NCBI GenBank assembly: GCA_030833445.1
Contig: JAURHD010000013.1
Location: 1 to 64,000 of the forward strand
Length of the DNA: 64,000 nucleotides
Origin: Cephaloticoccus sp.
Lineage (GTDB): Bacteria > Verrucomicrobiota > Verrucomicrobiia > Opitutales > Opitutaceae
Reading direction: 5' to 3'
Made by a program: the position numbers and the translations under genes. The stretch's first letter is position 1, and each line of letters opens with the position of its first letter. This document shows, in pieces, positions 53,615 to 61,143 of this stretch. Under the pieces are notes generated by a model. It saw only the letters and a program-made list of their open reading frames with translations. It was not told where the DNA came from and searched no databases.

Positions 53615-53626
53615 GGGTCAAAGGGG

Positions 53627-54571
53627 TCAGGCGCTGGTCGCGACGTATTCGGGTTGGCCACCGGAGCAGAGGTAGAGCACGGCCATGCGGACGGCGATGC
53701 CATTGGTGACTTGTTCCAAGATCACGCTGCGGGATCCGTCCGCGAGATCGCTGTCGATTTCGACGCCGCGATTGATCGGCCCCGGATGCATGATGATCGC
53801 CTTCGGGTTGAGCCACGAGGCGCGGGTTTTGTTGAGGCCAAACAGGCTGGTGTATTCGCCGAGCGAGGGAAACATGCCGAGTGATTGGCGTTCGTGCTGG
53901 ATGCGGAGGAGCATGACCACTTCGGCATCGGCCAGGGCGCTGCGCAGATCGTGCGAGACCTTGACCCCGAGATGGGCAAACCACTGGGGCACCAAGGTGG
54001 AGGGACCCACGATGGTAACGTTTGCACCGAGTTTTTTCAGGGCGTGGATATTGGAGCGGGCCACGCGGCTGAACAGGATGTCGCCCAGAATCACCACCTT
54101 GCGGCCTTGAAGTGAACCAAGACGTTCACGCATCGTGAAGGTATCGAGCAGACCTTGGGTCGGATGCTCGTGGGCACCATCGCCGGCGTTGATCACCGGA
54201 ATGTTCAGAATCTTGGAAAGATAGAGAGGCGAGCCGGCGGCGGCGTGGCGGATCACGATCATGTCGGCCTGCAGGGCCTCGATGTTTTGCGCGGTGTCAC
54301 GCAGCGTTTCGCCCTTGGTGGTCGATGAGACCGAGCCATCAAGCGAGATGACGTCCGCACTCAACCGTTTCGCGGCCATGTCAAAGGCCATGCGGGTGCG
54401 GGTGCTCGGTTCGAGGAAGAGGTTGACGATCGTCTTGCCGCGCAAGGCGGGGACTTTTTTCACACTGCGCTGCAGCGTCCGCTTGAAGGCGGCGGCCGTG
54501 GTGTGAATCTGATCGATCTCTTCGACGGTTAATTCTTCGAGGGTGAGGAGGTGGCGGCGAGTCCAGGGCAT
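53627..54571 (-). CDS. pyrB: Aspartate carbamoyltransferase, catalytic chain
   Basis: A 314-residue enzyme making carbamoyl-aspartate from carbamoyl phosphate and aspartate. Seen: carbamoyl-phosphate motif LEPSTRTRMAFDMAAKRL, MIVIRHAAAGSPLYLSKIL, NAGDGAHEHPTQGLLDTFTM and MHPGPINRGVEID. No pyrI regulatory chain is encoded nearby; PyrR upstream probably regulates at RNA level. It is 12 nt downstream of pyrR. Confidence 0.96.
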   Translation of the reverse strand: MPWTRRHLLTLEELTVEEIDQIHTTAAAFKRTLQRSVKKVPALRGKTIVNLFLEPSTRTRMAFDMAAKRLSADVISLDGSVSSTTKGETLRDTAQNIEALQADMIVIRHAAAGSPLYLSKILNIPVINAGDGAHEHPTQGLLDTFTMRERLGSLQGRKVVILGDILFSRVARSNIHALKKLGANVTIVGPSTLVPQWFAHLGVKVSHDLRSALADAEVVMLLRIQHERQSLGMFPSLGEYTSLFGLNKTRASWLNPKAIIMHPGPINRGVEIDSDLADGSRSVILEQVTNGIAVRMAVLYLCSGGQPEYVATSA

Positions 54572-54583
54572 CAGGAAATGGGT

Positions 54584-55126
54584 TTAACGACTCACGAGCT
54601 TTGGTTTGGCAGCAACGATGCTCACGGCATCGGCCGAGCGATCGTCGGCGTCGAGATTGACGACGACCTTGTCCTTGCCCACCGAGTCAAGGGTGATGCC
54701 GGTGTAGTCGGCGGCCATCGGGAGCATGCGGCCGCCACGATCCACCAAGACGGCGAGTTCCACCTTGGCGGGGCGCCCGTGGTCAAAAAGTTCGTCAAGG
54801 GCCGCTTTGACCGTGCGGCCGGAAAACAGCACGTCATCGACCAAAATCACGGTGGCGCCTTGCACATCCCATGGAATGACCGTGGGGGAAAATTCCTTGG
54901 GGATCGGATTGCGCCCGATGTCGTCCCGGTGAAAGGAGATATCCAGGGTGCCCACCCGTTTGATCTTGAGTCGGGTGGCCAGGCGCCGGGCGAGTTCGAT
55001 GCCGCCATTGGCGATCCCGAGCAAAATGACTGACTCACCTCCGGGGTGTTGGTGGGAAATACCTTCGGCCAACCGTGCGATGGCAGCGGCGATTTGGTCA
55101 GGTCCGAGGGATTTGGGTTGGGCCAC
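54584..55126 (-). CDS. pyrR: PyrR, bifunctional pyrimidine regulator / uracil phosphoribosyltransferase-like
   Basis: A PRPP-fold protein of about 180 residues. The PRPP motif is VILVDDVLFSGRTVKAALDELFDHGRP; LGIANGGIELARRLATRL and GTLDISFHRDDIGRNPIPKEF are typical of PyrR. It leads the operon pyrR-pyrB-pyrC. No ATG exists near the expected N-terminus: GTG at 55126 or TTG at 55153 are the candidates, and GTG fits family length better. I found no clear PyrR-binding anti-antiterminator in the short upstream region, so its regulatory mode is uncertain. Confidence 0.88.
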   Translation of the reverse strand: MAQPKSLGPDQIAAAIARLAEGISHQHPGGESVILLGIANGGIELARRLATRLKIKRVGTLDISFHRDDIGRNPIPKEFSPTVIPWDVQGATVILVDDVLFSGRTVKAALDELFDHGRPAKVELAVLVDRGGRMLPMAADYTGITLDSVGKDKVVVNLDADDRSADAVSIVAAKPKLVSR

Positions 55127-55324
55127 GAGGCTTGGTTTTGAAGGCCGGGCCAAGGCCGGTAAAGCGGAAACCTATCCGGCCAGTGAAAAAGCCGGTTTAT
55201 GGGGCACTTGGGCTGGTCCACTGACTGGGAATGGTTAAACGGGTCACCCAACCGTTTTGAGGTCGATTCCCGGCTGATTCAGGAAGAGAATCCCAGCCTG
55301 GATCAACCCTCAGCACCTGAATCT

Positions 55325-56212
55325 ATGCTTACTGATTTACGCCAGGCTTTGCGACAATTCCGGCACAACAAGGGATTCACATCGGCCACCTTGGTGACCC
55401 TGGCCCTTTGCATTGGGGCGACGACGGCGATTTTTTCCATCGTGTATTCGCTGATGTTGAAACCGCTGCCGTTCAATGAGCCGAAGCAGATCGTCGAACT
55501 CTACACGTCGGCCGCCAAGGCAGGTCTGAACAAAATGCCGGCGAATATTCCCTTCTATGTCGATTACACCGCCAATGCGACCTCCTACGAGGCAATCGGA
55601 CTCTGGTCTTTTTCGGAACAGATGGTCGGCGAAGAAGCGAGCGTGACGCGACTCGCGATGGCCACTGCAACCGCGGAGATTTTTCAGATTTTGCGCGTGC
55701 AGCCGCTGATGGGCAGTTCCTTTACGAAGGAGCAAAATCAACCCGGCGCGGACAGGGTGGTGGTCCTGACCCAGTCGTATTGGCAGACCCAGTATGCCGA
55801 GGATCCCGCAATCTTGGGCAAGGAGATCCTCATTGCCGGAGATACCTACAAGGTGATCGGGGTGGCACCGCGCAAATTCGAGGCTTGGGATGCGCGCGTA
55901 AAACTTGTCTATCCGATGTCTTGGCCGGCGGCGGAGAATCCGCGTGGGCGGTATGGGGTGAATACTCAACTTTTCGGCCGGCTAAAACCCGGGGTGGCAG
56001 CGGGGCAGGCGGATGCCACGGCCCTCGAATGGGAACAAGCGGGCAACCTGAGCCGTTTCATTGAAGTGAACTATGCCGGTGAGGCCACGGAGCAGCGTTG
56101 GCGGGAGCGCTATGCCGGAGCAAGGGTTGTTGCCCGACCGATGGCATTACGGGAAATTTTCATCGTCCTGGCCCGCAGTGGCCGCAAATCCATGGAAGGA
56201 GTCACAGCATGA
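55325..56212 (+). pseudogene. Truncated MacB/ADOP-type ABC permease fragment
   Basis: A 295-residue N-terminal part of an orphan ABC permease of the ADOP/MacB type. It shows the N-terminal membrane helix (FRHNKGFTSATLVTLALCIGATTAIFSIVYSLMLKPLPF) and the MacB_PCD periplasmic domain (QMVGEEASVTRLAMATATAEIFQILRVQPLMGSSF, VVVLTQSYWQTQYAEDPAILGKEILIAGDTYKVIGVAP). Intact members are about 800 residues with two FtsX membrane modules. Here the chain stops right after the first periplasmic domain at REIFIVLARSGRKSMEGVTA. It is probably a remnant from an internal deletion. Its TGA overlaps the ATG of the next broken gene. Confidence 0.75.
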
Positions 56213-56935
56213 ACCTCATATGGCATATCATTAAAAAAGATTTACGACACACCGTTTGGGGACTGCTCATTTGGGCGGTGTGTCTGGGTTACCTATTCAC
56301 CTTTCGCAAAATACAAGTCGTGCAAGGGTCCTTCTTGGATAATTTGGGGGTGTTTGCGCTCTTTGCCTTTGCGGCCCTCACGGTCGCGTTGATTGTCGCC
56401 ATCGTTCAGGAGGATGGTAACGCAAAGCAATGAGTTTTGGCGGACACGTCCGATCTCTGGTGGTCGACTATTGGCGGCCAAAATGATACTGATCGGTAGT
56501 GTATTCCTGGGAGTGCCCGGCCTTTTAGCCGTAATTCAAGCAGATGCTTCAAGCACGGGTATTAATTTATCCGACATGGGGCATCTACTGGGGGTTTTTG
56601 GGGTCATTCTGCTTTCCCTGATGGCCATGGCGGCGTGCACCAAGGATCTGGGCCGCTTTATTCTGGGGAGCATACTTTGCTGTATCGGTGTTACCCTGAT
56701 CGGACCCAGGTTTGCGGCCATGATCGAGATGGAACCCGTGGCCAAGACCATGATGCACCAGGTGGTTCTCTCCAAGTTATTCAACATCTTTGCGCTTTGT
56801 GGATTCGCCTCACTATTTATCCTGCTCAATCAGTATTTGAAGCGGCGCACCGCGGTTTCCATCGGGATCATCAGTGCCGCCGTGGTGGGCGTGGCGCTGA
56901 TCGATTCATTCTGGCGTTGGACTTTCTATCTTTGA
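56209..56935 (+). pseudogene. Frameshifted ABC-2-type membrane protein remnant
   Basis: Two overlapping frames make one plausible membrane protein. The first frame (56209-56433) runs MNLIWHIIKKDLRHTVWGLLIWAV to VALIVAIVQEDGNAKQ and stops. The second frame (from about 56393 to 56935) continues with NEFWRTRPISGGRLLAAKMI and five further membrane segments. The natural join is QEDG-x-NEFWRTRP, so a single 1-nt indel near 56410-56420 breaks the gene. Proteins starting this way and containing FWRTRPISGGRLLAAK occur in ABC-transporter operons of this group (from memory). The stop of the preceding fragment overlaps its ATG. Confidence 0.65.
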
Positions 56936-56936
56936 A

Positions 56937-59306
56937 TCAAGCCGTGGATTTCAACCAATCCGCCAGCTCGGAATCCGTCGCGATATTGGTGCCGAACTGG
57001 TAGTCGTGGGCGAGGAGGTTGGCGTAACGCGCCTCGCCGAAGCGTTTGCAGTGGAGGAGAATTTTGGCGCGCTGACCCGGGGCGCGGACCAAGCGGCCGA
57101 GGGCTTGGTTTACTTTCTGCAGACCGGGGATCTGGTAGACGCGACGAAAGGCGGTTTCACGGCCCTGGGTATCAAATTCAGCCATGCGGGCGCGCTGCAC
57201 GGCGTTGACCTCGGGCAGGGCCGGACCGACGACCATCGCGTGGGACACCCGACCGCCGAGCAGGTCGATACTCTCGGCGAAGCTACTGCCGAGCACGAGG
57301 AAGAGCGCATCCGCCAGCGCGAGGGATTCCTCGACCCAAGCGGATTGGGCGGTGAGTTGGTGTAGGCGCGGCTGCAAGGCCACGCGCAGCACGTTGGGTC
57401 CGTGGTCCACCGCTTTGAGGATCGCCTCGGCGTAGGCATAGCTGGGAAAGAACACGGCTACCGGTCCTTTGGCTGCCGCATGCATCGCCGCAATCGTGGC
57501 GGCAGTGCTGGCGAAGTGACGCGAGCGATGTTGGAACGTGGTGTCGACCCGGAAATCCACTGCCACATCGTAGGCCCCGTCCCGCCAGGGTGTCGCCGCC
57601 GGCACGAGCGTGGGTGCCGTCGCGATGGCGTCGACCGCGTCCATGCCGATGTTTTGAATGAACTCGGTGGTGGGGCTGAGTGTCGCCGAGGCGAGCACGA
57701 CCCCGCCATACGTGCGCAGGGTTCCGCCGATGGCGGCAGCCGCATCGAGGCAGGTGAGGGAGAGTTCCCCCTCACGCGGGCACCAGATGAGTTTGCGCAG
57801 TTCATGGCGTTCCAGCCACTCGAGTAGTTCCTGCACCCGCCAGAGTTGGCCGCTGAATTCTGGTCCCAGAGCCGCGTAATCGAGCGGTTGATTGGTGAGC
57901 AGGTTGGTGATCGTTTTCAGCGTATCGACCAAGTCCGCCTCGAGGGCCGGATCCAGTGATTCGACGGGCAGCAGTGCGCTGATCAACTGCGTGTAGCTTT
58001 CCCATGCGCGGATCAAATTGGTCGGGGCCTGGATGTGATCGAGCTCCGCCAACAGGGCGCGCACTTCATTAGCATGCACGTGATGCGAAAAGGCATCTGC
58101 CACGCGCGAAGGCAGGTTTTGCGCCTCGTCAATGATCAGCAGGGTGCGGGCCGGATCGAAGCCGGGTTGGAAGTAGAACAGACTGCGATTAGCTGGGGCG
58201 AAGACATAATTGTAGTCGCCGATCCAGACATCGTTGAAGGCGAGGGAAGCTCGGGTTATTTCGTAAGGACAGATGCGGGCTTCCCGGCCGGCCGCACGCA
58301 GGGTTTCCAATTCGCGGGCTTGATTTTCAAAACGATAAAACCGGGCCAGACCGCTCTGGGGCCAGCGTTCCTCCATCCCGTCCAAGTAGGTGCAATTGTC
58401 GCGGACACAGTGAAACACTTGGTTTATGCAATGCTCGGATTTGTTGCGCACATGCCAGGCGGCGACCGAGGGGCCGGCACCCTCGGCGGTATTGGTCATG
58501 GCGGCCAGTTGGTGCACGACTTGGATCTGGCCCGTGGATTTGCTGGTAAGATACAGTGCGCGATCGAAGTGACCGGAGCGTAACTGACCGAGGGCGAATT
58601 CGAGGAGGACTCCCGTCTTGCCAAAACCGGTCGGGGCCTCGAAGAGGACGGCCGGATGGTGCTCAAACGCTGCCGTCAGGTCCGTCAGGGTGGTTTCCTG
58701 TCCAGCGCGGGGTTGGGCAAAGGCAGGACGGAAACGCAGGCCGCGCAGGCGTTCGCGGGCCTGCAGGCGCAGACTGAGGAACTCCGCAACCCGGATGAGC
58801 TGTCCCCGATGAGTGGCTTCATCGGCCAGAGTGAGCGGAACGCTTTGCGCGAGACCGCTACCGGCTTCCACGAAGAAGAGTTCGGCGTGGTAGGTTAGCC
58901 CGGGATTGGCGAGGCGCTGCAGAATCAGATAGGTGGCGGCTTGCGCGAAATATTCGGGATACTCCCGCCGCAATTCGACCTCATCCATTGGCAGAGGCCG
59001 CATGACCGTCTTGATTTCGCGCAGAGTCGTGTGGGTCGTTTCCGGCAGGATCTGGTCAATCCGTCCACTCAAGCTGAGCGTCCATCCCTGATGAAACACC
59101 CGTCCAGCAATGGTGACTTCGAACTGCGCGTCGGAACGTTCACTGCCGACTCGTTGGCGCAATTCCTGATGCCATTGCGTGCCGAGTTGAGCGCGCCAGA
59201 TGCCTTGCTGACCGCTGCCGCTGCCGCTGTCGTGAGGCCCGAGGGTGAATCCCGCGAATTCGCCGACGCTGAGCGTGGCCTGGCGCTGATCGAGATCGAA
59301 TTCCAT
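56937..59306 (-). CDS. RecB-like nuclease fused to Fe-S Rad3/DinG-type helicase
   Basis: A 789-residue two-part enzyme. Residues about 60-180 form a PD-(D/E)xK nuclease of the RecB/Cas4 pattern: GRID (D84), E97-x-K99 in REIKT, and QxxxY at Q122-Y126 (FAQAATYL). Residues 200-789 form a superfamily 2 helicase: Walker A EAPTGFGKT (223-231), candidate Fe-S cysteines C293, C300, C305 and C346, DEAQ (393-396), GVVLASATLSP, and the C-terminal box with QALGRLVRAPGQRAKILL. Like XPD/DinG it should unwind DNA 5' to 3'; the nuclease may process ends. It is at the end of a series with recO, DUF502 and ybeY. A repair role is inference. Confidence 0.87.
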   Translation of the reverse strand: MEFDLDQRQATLSVGEFAGFTLGPHDSGSGSGQQGIWRAQLGTQWHQELRQRVGSERSDAQFEVTIAGRVFHQGWTLSLSGRIDQILPETTHTTLREIKTVMRPLPMDEVELRREYPEYFAQAATYLILQRLANPGLTYHAELFFVEAGSGLAQSVPLTLADEATHRGQLIRVAEFLSLRLQARERLRGLRFRPAFAQPRAGQETTLTDLTAAFEHHPAVLFEAPTGFGKTGVLLEFALGQLRSGHFDRALYLTSKSTGQIQVVHQLAAMTNTAEGAGPSVAAWHVRNKSEHCINQVFHCVRDNCTYLDGMEERWPQSGLARFYRFENQARELETLRAAGREARICPYEITRASLAFNDVWIGDYNYVFAPANRSLFYFQPGFDPARTLLIIDEAQNLPSRVADAFSHHVHANEVRALLAELDHIQAPTNLIRAWESYTQLISALLPVESLDPALEADLVDTLKTITNLLTNQPLDYAALGPEFSGQLWRVQELLEWLERHELRKLIWCPREGELSLTCLDAAAAIGGTLRTYGGVVLASATLSPTTEFIQNIGMDAVDAIATAPTLVPAATPWRDGAYDVAVDFRVDTTFQHRSRHFASTAATIAAMHAAAKGPVAVFFPSYAYAEAILKAVDHGPNVLRVALQPRLHQLTAQSAWVEESLALADALFLVLGSSFAESIDLLGGRVSHAMVVGPALPEVNAVQRARMAEFDTQGRETAFRRVYQIPGLQKVNQALGRLVRAPGQRAKILLHCKRFGEARYANLLAHDYQFGTNIATDSELADWLKSTA

Positions 59307-59310
59307 TACG

Positions 59311-59931
59311 TCAGTCGAAAATGAACTCGCTGTGTCCGCGGAGGTATTCCGTCAAGCGGCTGTGCAAGCGGGTGACCTCGCTGGTGGCGGCGGTCTGACC
59401 GGCGACGGGTTGGTTCAAGAGCGTTGCCACGGTGCGCCGATCCTCAGCCGGCAGGGTGGGCAGCCAATGTTCCTTGATCGGGTAGCCTTCATCACGGGCG
59501 AAACAATACACGGCCTTGAAGTGCACGATGTCGGGGCGATCCGCGGTGTTGAATGCGCCCAAGGCATGCCGCAGCAGTTCCGTCACGGTGGCGCGACTTT
59601 CCTCCGGCACATGATTGCGACAAACCATGGTGGTAAAGCCCGAGGCATGGCGCAGGGACTCGTAGCTGCGGCCGATCCCTGTGGCGCGTTGCAACAACTG
59701 CGATTCCTTCACGAACCAAGTCTGGCCTTGGTTGGAGCTTTCCAGAATGAGCGCGGCTTCGTCAAAGAGGTCGAGTGGCGCGAGTTTCGCACTGCCGTTT
59801 TTTTTTGTGATCCGCTGCATTACCAGCAGCAAGCCGTGCTCCGCGGAAAATACATTGCAGGTTTGAAACGAATCCCCGGGCGGGCGTTTCAACAGCACGA
59901 ACGCATTGGTGTGGAGCGTGAGACCGGGCAC
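59311..59931 (-). CDS. recO: RecO-like DNA repair protein
   Basis: A 206-residue protein resembling RecO. The N-terminal OB-fold part is THTNAFVLLKRPPGDSFQTCNVFSAEHGLLLVMQRITKK. A helical C-terminal domain follows (EGYPIKEHWLPTLPAEDRRTVATLLNQPVAG). Typical RecO has a four-cysteine zinc motif after the OB-fold; it is missing here. It loads RecA on SSB-coated DNA with RecR (RecF is encoded at 23852). The start is GTG at 59931, 9 nt after the DUF502 stop codon. Confidence 0.75.
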   Translation of the reverse strand: MPGLTLHTNAFVLLKRPPGDSFQTCNVFSAEHGLLLVMQRITKKNGSAKLAPLDLFDEAALILESSNQGQTWFVKESQLLQRATGIGRSYESLRHASGFTTMVCRNHVPEESRATVTELLRHALGAFNTADRPDIVHFKAVYCFARDEGYPIKEHWLPTLPAEDRRTVATLLNQPVAGQTAATSEVTRLHSRLTEYLRGHSEFIFD

Positions 59932-59940
59932 GCGCGTGAC

Positions 59941-60624
59941 TCAGTTTTCCGGCATGGGATTGGGCGTGGGCCCGGTGAAGGTGCGCGGCCAGGGCGGCAC
60001 CACGCCGCCACCCGAAATGATGAGCTTCATGCCTTCGCCCACACTCATCTCCAGTTCCACGATGTCCTTGATCGGCACCAAAATCAGAAAGCCACTGGTA
60101 GGATTCGGCGTGGTGGGCACAAACACGGTCCAGACTTCCTGCTCGGTCTTCGCTTGAGCCTCACCGCGGGCCTTGCTGGTGAGAAACCCGATGACCCAGG
60201 CATCCTTGCGGGGAAATTCGATAAGCACGACTTTGCTGAAGAGATTGCGTTTCTGCGAACCAAAGGTGTCCACGATTTGCTTCACTGTGGTATAGACTGC
60301 ATTGACCCCGGGAATGCTCAGCATGATGCGTTCGCCGACGCTGAGCAGGTAGCGCCCGAACATGTGGCGGGAGACGTAACCGAGCAAGGTGACCAACAAT
60401 AGGACGATCAGGGTTGAGAGGATGTCCCAAACAATATTCAGGCTCGGCCGGTCACGCAGGAATTCCGGCAGGTAGACAAAGAATAATGGACGGAAGGTTC
60501 CGCCGACGGCGTCAATGATCTTGCGCAACGCCCAGATGGTGACGACCAACGGGGCCAACAGGACCAAGCCGGTGATGAAGGCATTGCGAAACGTAACCAG
60601 CTTGGAGTCTTCTAGGTCGGCCAT
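59941..60624 (-). CDS. DUF502 membrane protein
   Basis: A 227-residue protein with two membrane helices (LVLLAPLVVTIWALRKIIDAVGG and NIVWDILSTLIVLLLVTLLGYVSRHMFG) and a conserved soluble part (GERIMLSIPGVNAVYTTVKQIVDTFGSQKRNLFSKVVLIEFPRKDAWVIGFLT, VFVPTTPNPTSGFLILVP). This is the DUF502 pattern. Function unknown in bacteria, related to plant LCV-like proteins. It is between ybeY and recO on the same strand. Confidence 0.9.
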   Translation of the reverse strand: MADLEDSKLVTFRNAFITGLVLLAPLVVTIWALRKIIDAVGGTFRPLFFVYLPEFLRDRPSLNIVWDILSTLIVLLLVTLLGYVSRHMFGRYLLSVGERIMLSIPGVNAVYTTVKQIVDTFGSQKRNLFSKVVLIEFPRKDAWVIGFLTSKARGEAQAKTEQEVWTVFVPTTPNPTSGFLILVPIKDIVELEMSVGEGMKLIISGGGVVPPWPRTFTGPTPNPMPEN

Positions 60625-60666
60625 GGATAAAACCGCATTCTCACCAAACCGGCCGCGGAAGCAAAA

Positions 60667-61143
60667 TTATTTGCGCAAAACAAATAACGGCAGGGCCCCG
60701 GCTCGGGCCAAAAGGCGCAGGGCCCGGCCTTCGGCGGCCCGCATCCGGCGCTTTTTGGCCGGTTCCAGATCATCGTATCCCGCCAAGTGCAGCCAGCCAT
60801 GGACGAGATACAGGGTCAGTTCGTTGGTGAAATCGCGGTGGCGTCGCCGGGCATAGGTCGCGGCGCGGTCGGCGGAAACACAGACTTCACCCGCCACGCC
60901 CATGGTGGCATCGCCCTCAAAAGTGATTACATCGGTCGGCGTGGGATCATTGAGGAAATCCGCGTGGAGTTGGGCCAAGGCATCGTCGGTCAGGAACACA
61001 ATTGAAAGTTCTCCGGCGGGGCAGCCACCGAGGAACTTTGCGGCTGATCCGTCCAATAGCTTGATCACGCGCTCCACTTCTTTGCGCGGCACTTTCAACC
61101 GAGGGTGTCGGTTGGCGATGCTGATACTGCGGTCCGGGCTCAT
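60667..61143 (-). CDS. ybeY: Endoribonuclease YbeY (16S rRNA maturation)
   Basis: A 158-residue UPF0054 metalloprotein required for 16S 3'-end processing and ribosome quality control. Seen: LSIVFLTDDALAQLHADFLNDPTPTDVITF and the zinc motif VHGWLHLAGYDDLEP. In E. coli the third zinc ligand of HGxxHLxGYDH is histidine; here it is aspartate (GYDD), as in some other phyla. The ATG overlaps the stop of the HD protein (ATGA), so the genes are translationally coupled. Confidence 0.93.
   Translation of the reverse strand: MSPDRSISIANRHPRLKVPRKEVERVIKLLDGSAAKFLGGCPAGELSIVFLTDDALAQLHADFLNDPTPTDVITFEGDATMGVAGEVCVSADRAATYARRRHRDFTNELTLYLVHGWLHLAGYDDLEPAKKRRMRAAEGRALRLLARAGALPLFVLRK

Noticed and set aside
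55127-55320. PyrR-dependent attenuator
   Set aside because: GC-rich inverted segments (CCGGC/GCCGG) exist but no consensus PyrR loop or T-run could be fixed by eye.
56409-56433. Programmed ribosomal frameshift in the ABC-2-like gene
   Set aside because: No slippery heptamer or downstream pseudoknot evident, and the preceding gene is itself truncated, so decay is the simpler explanation.
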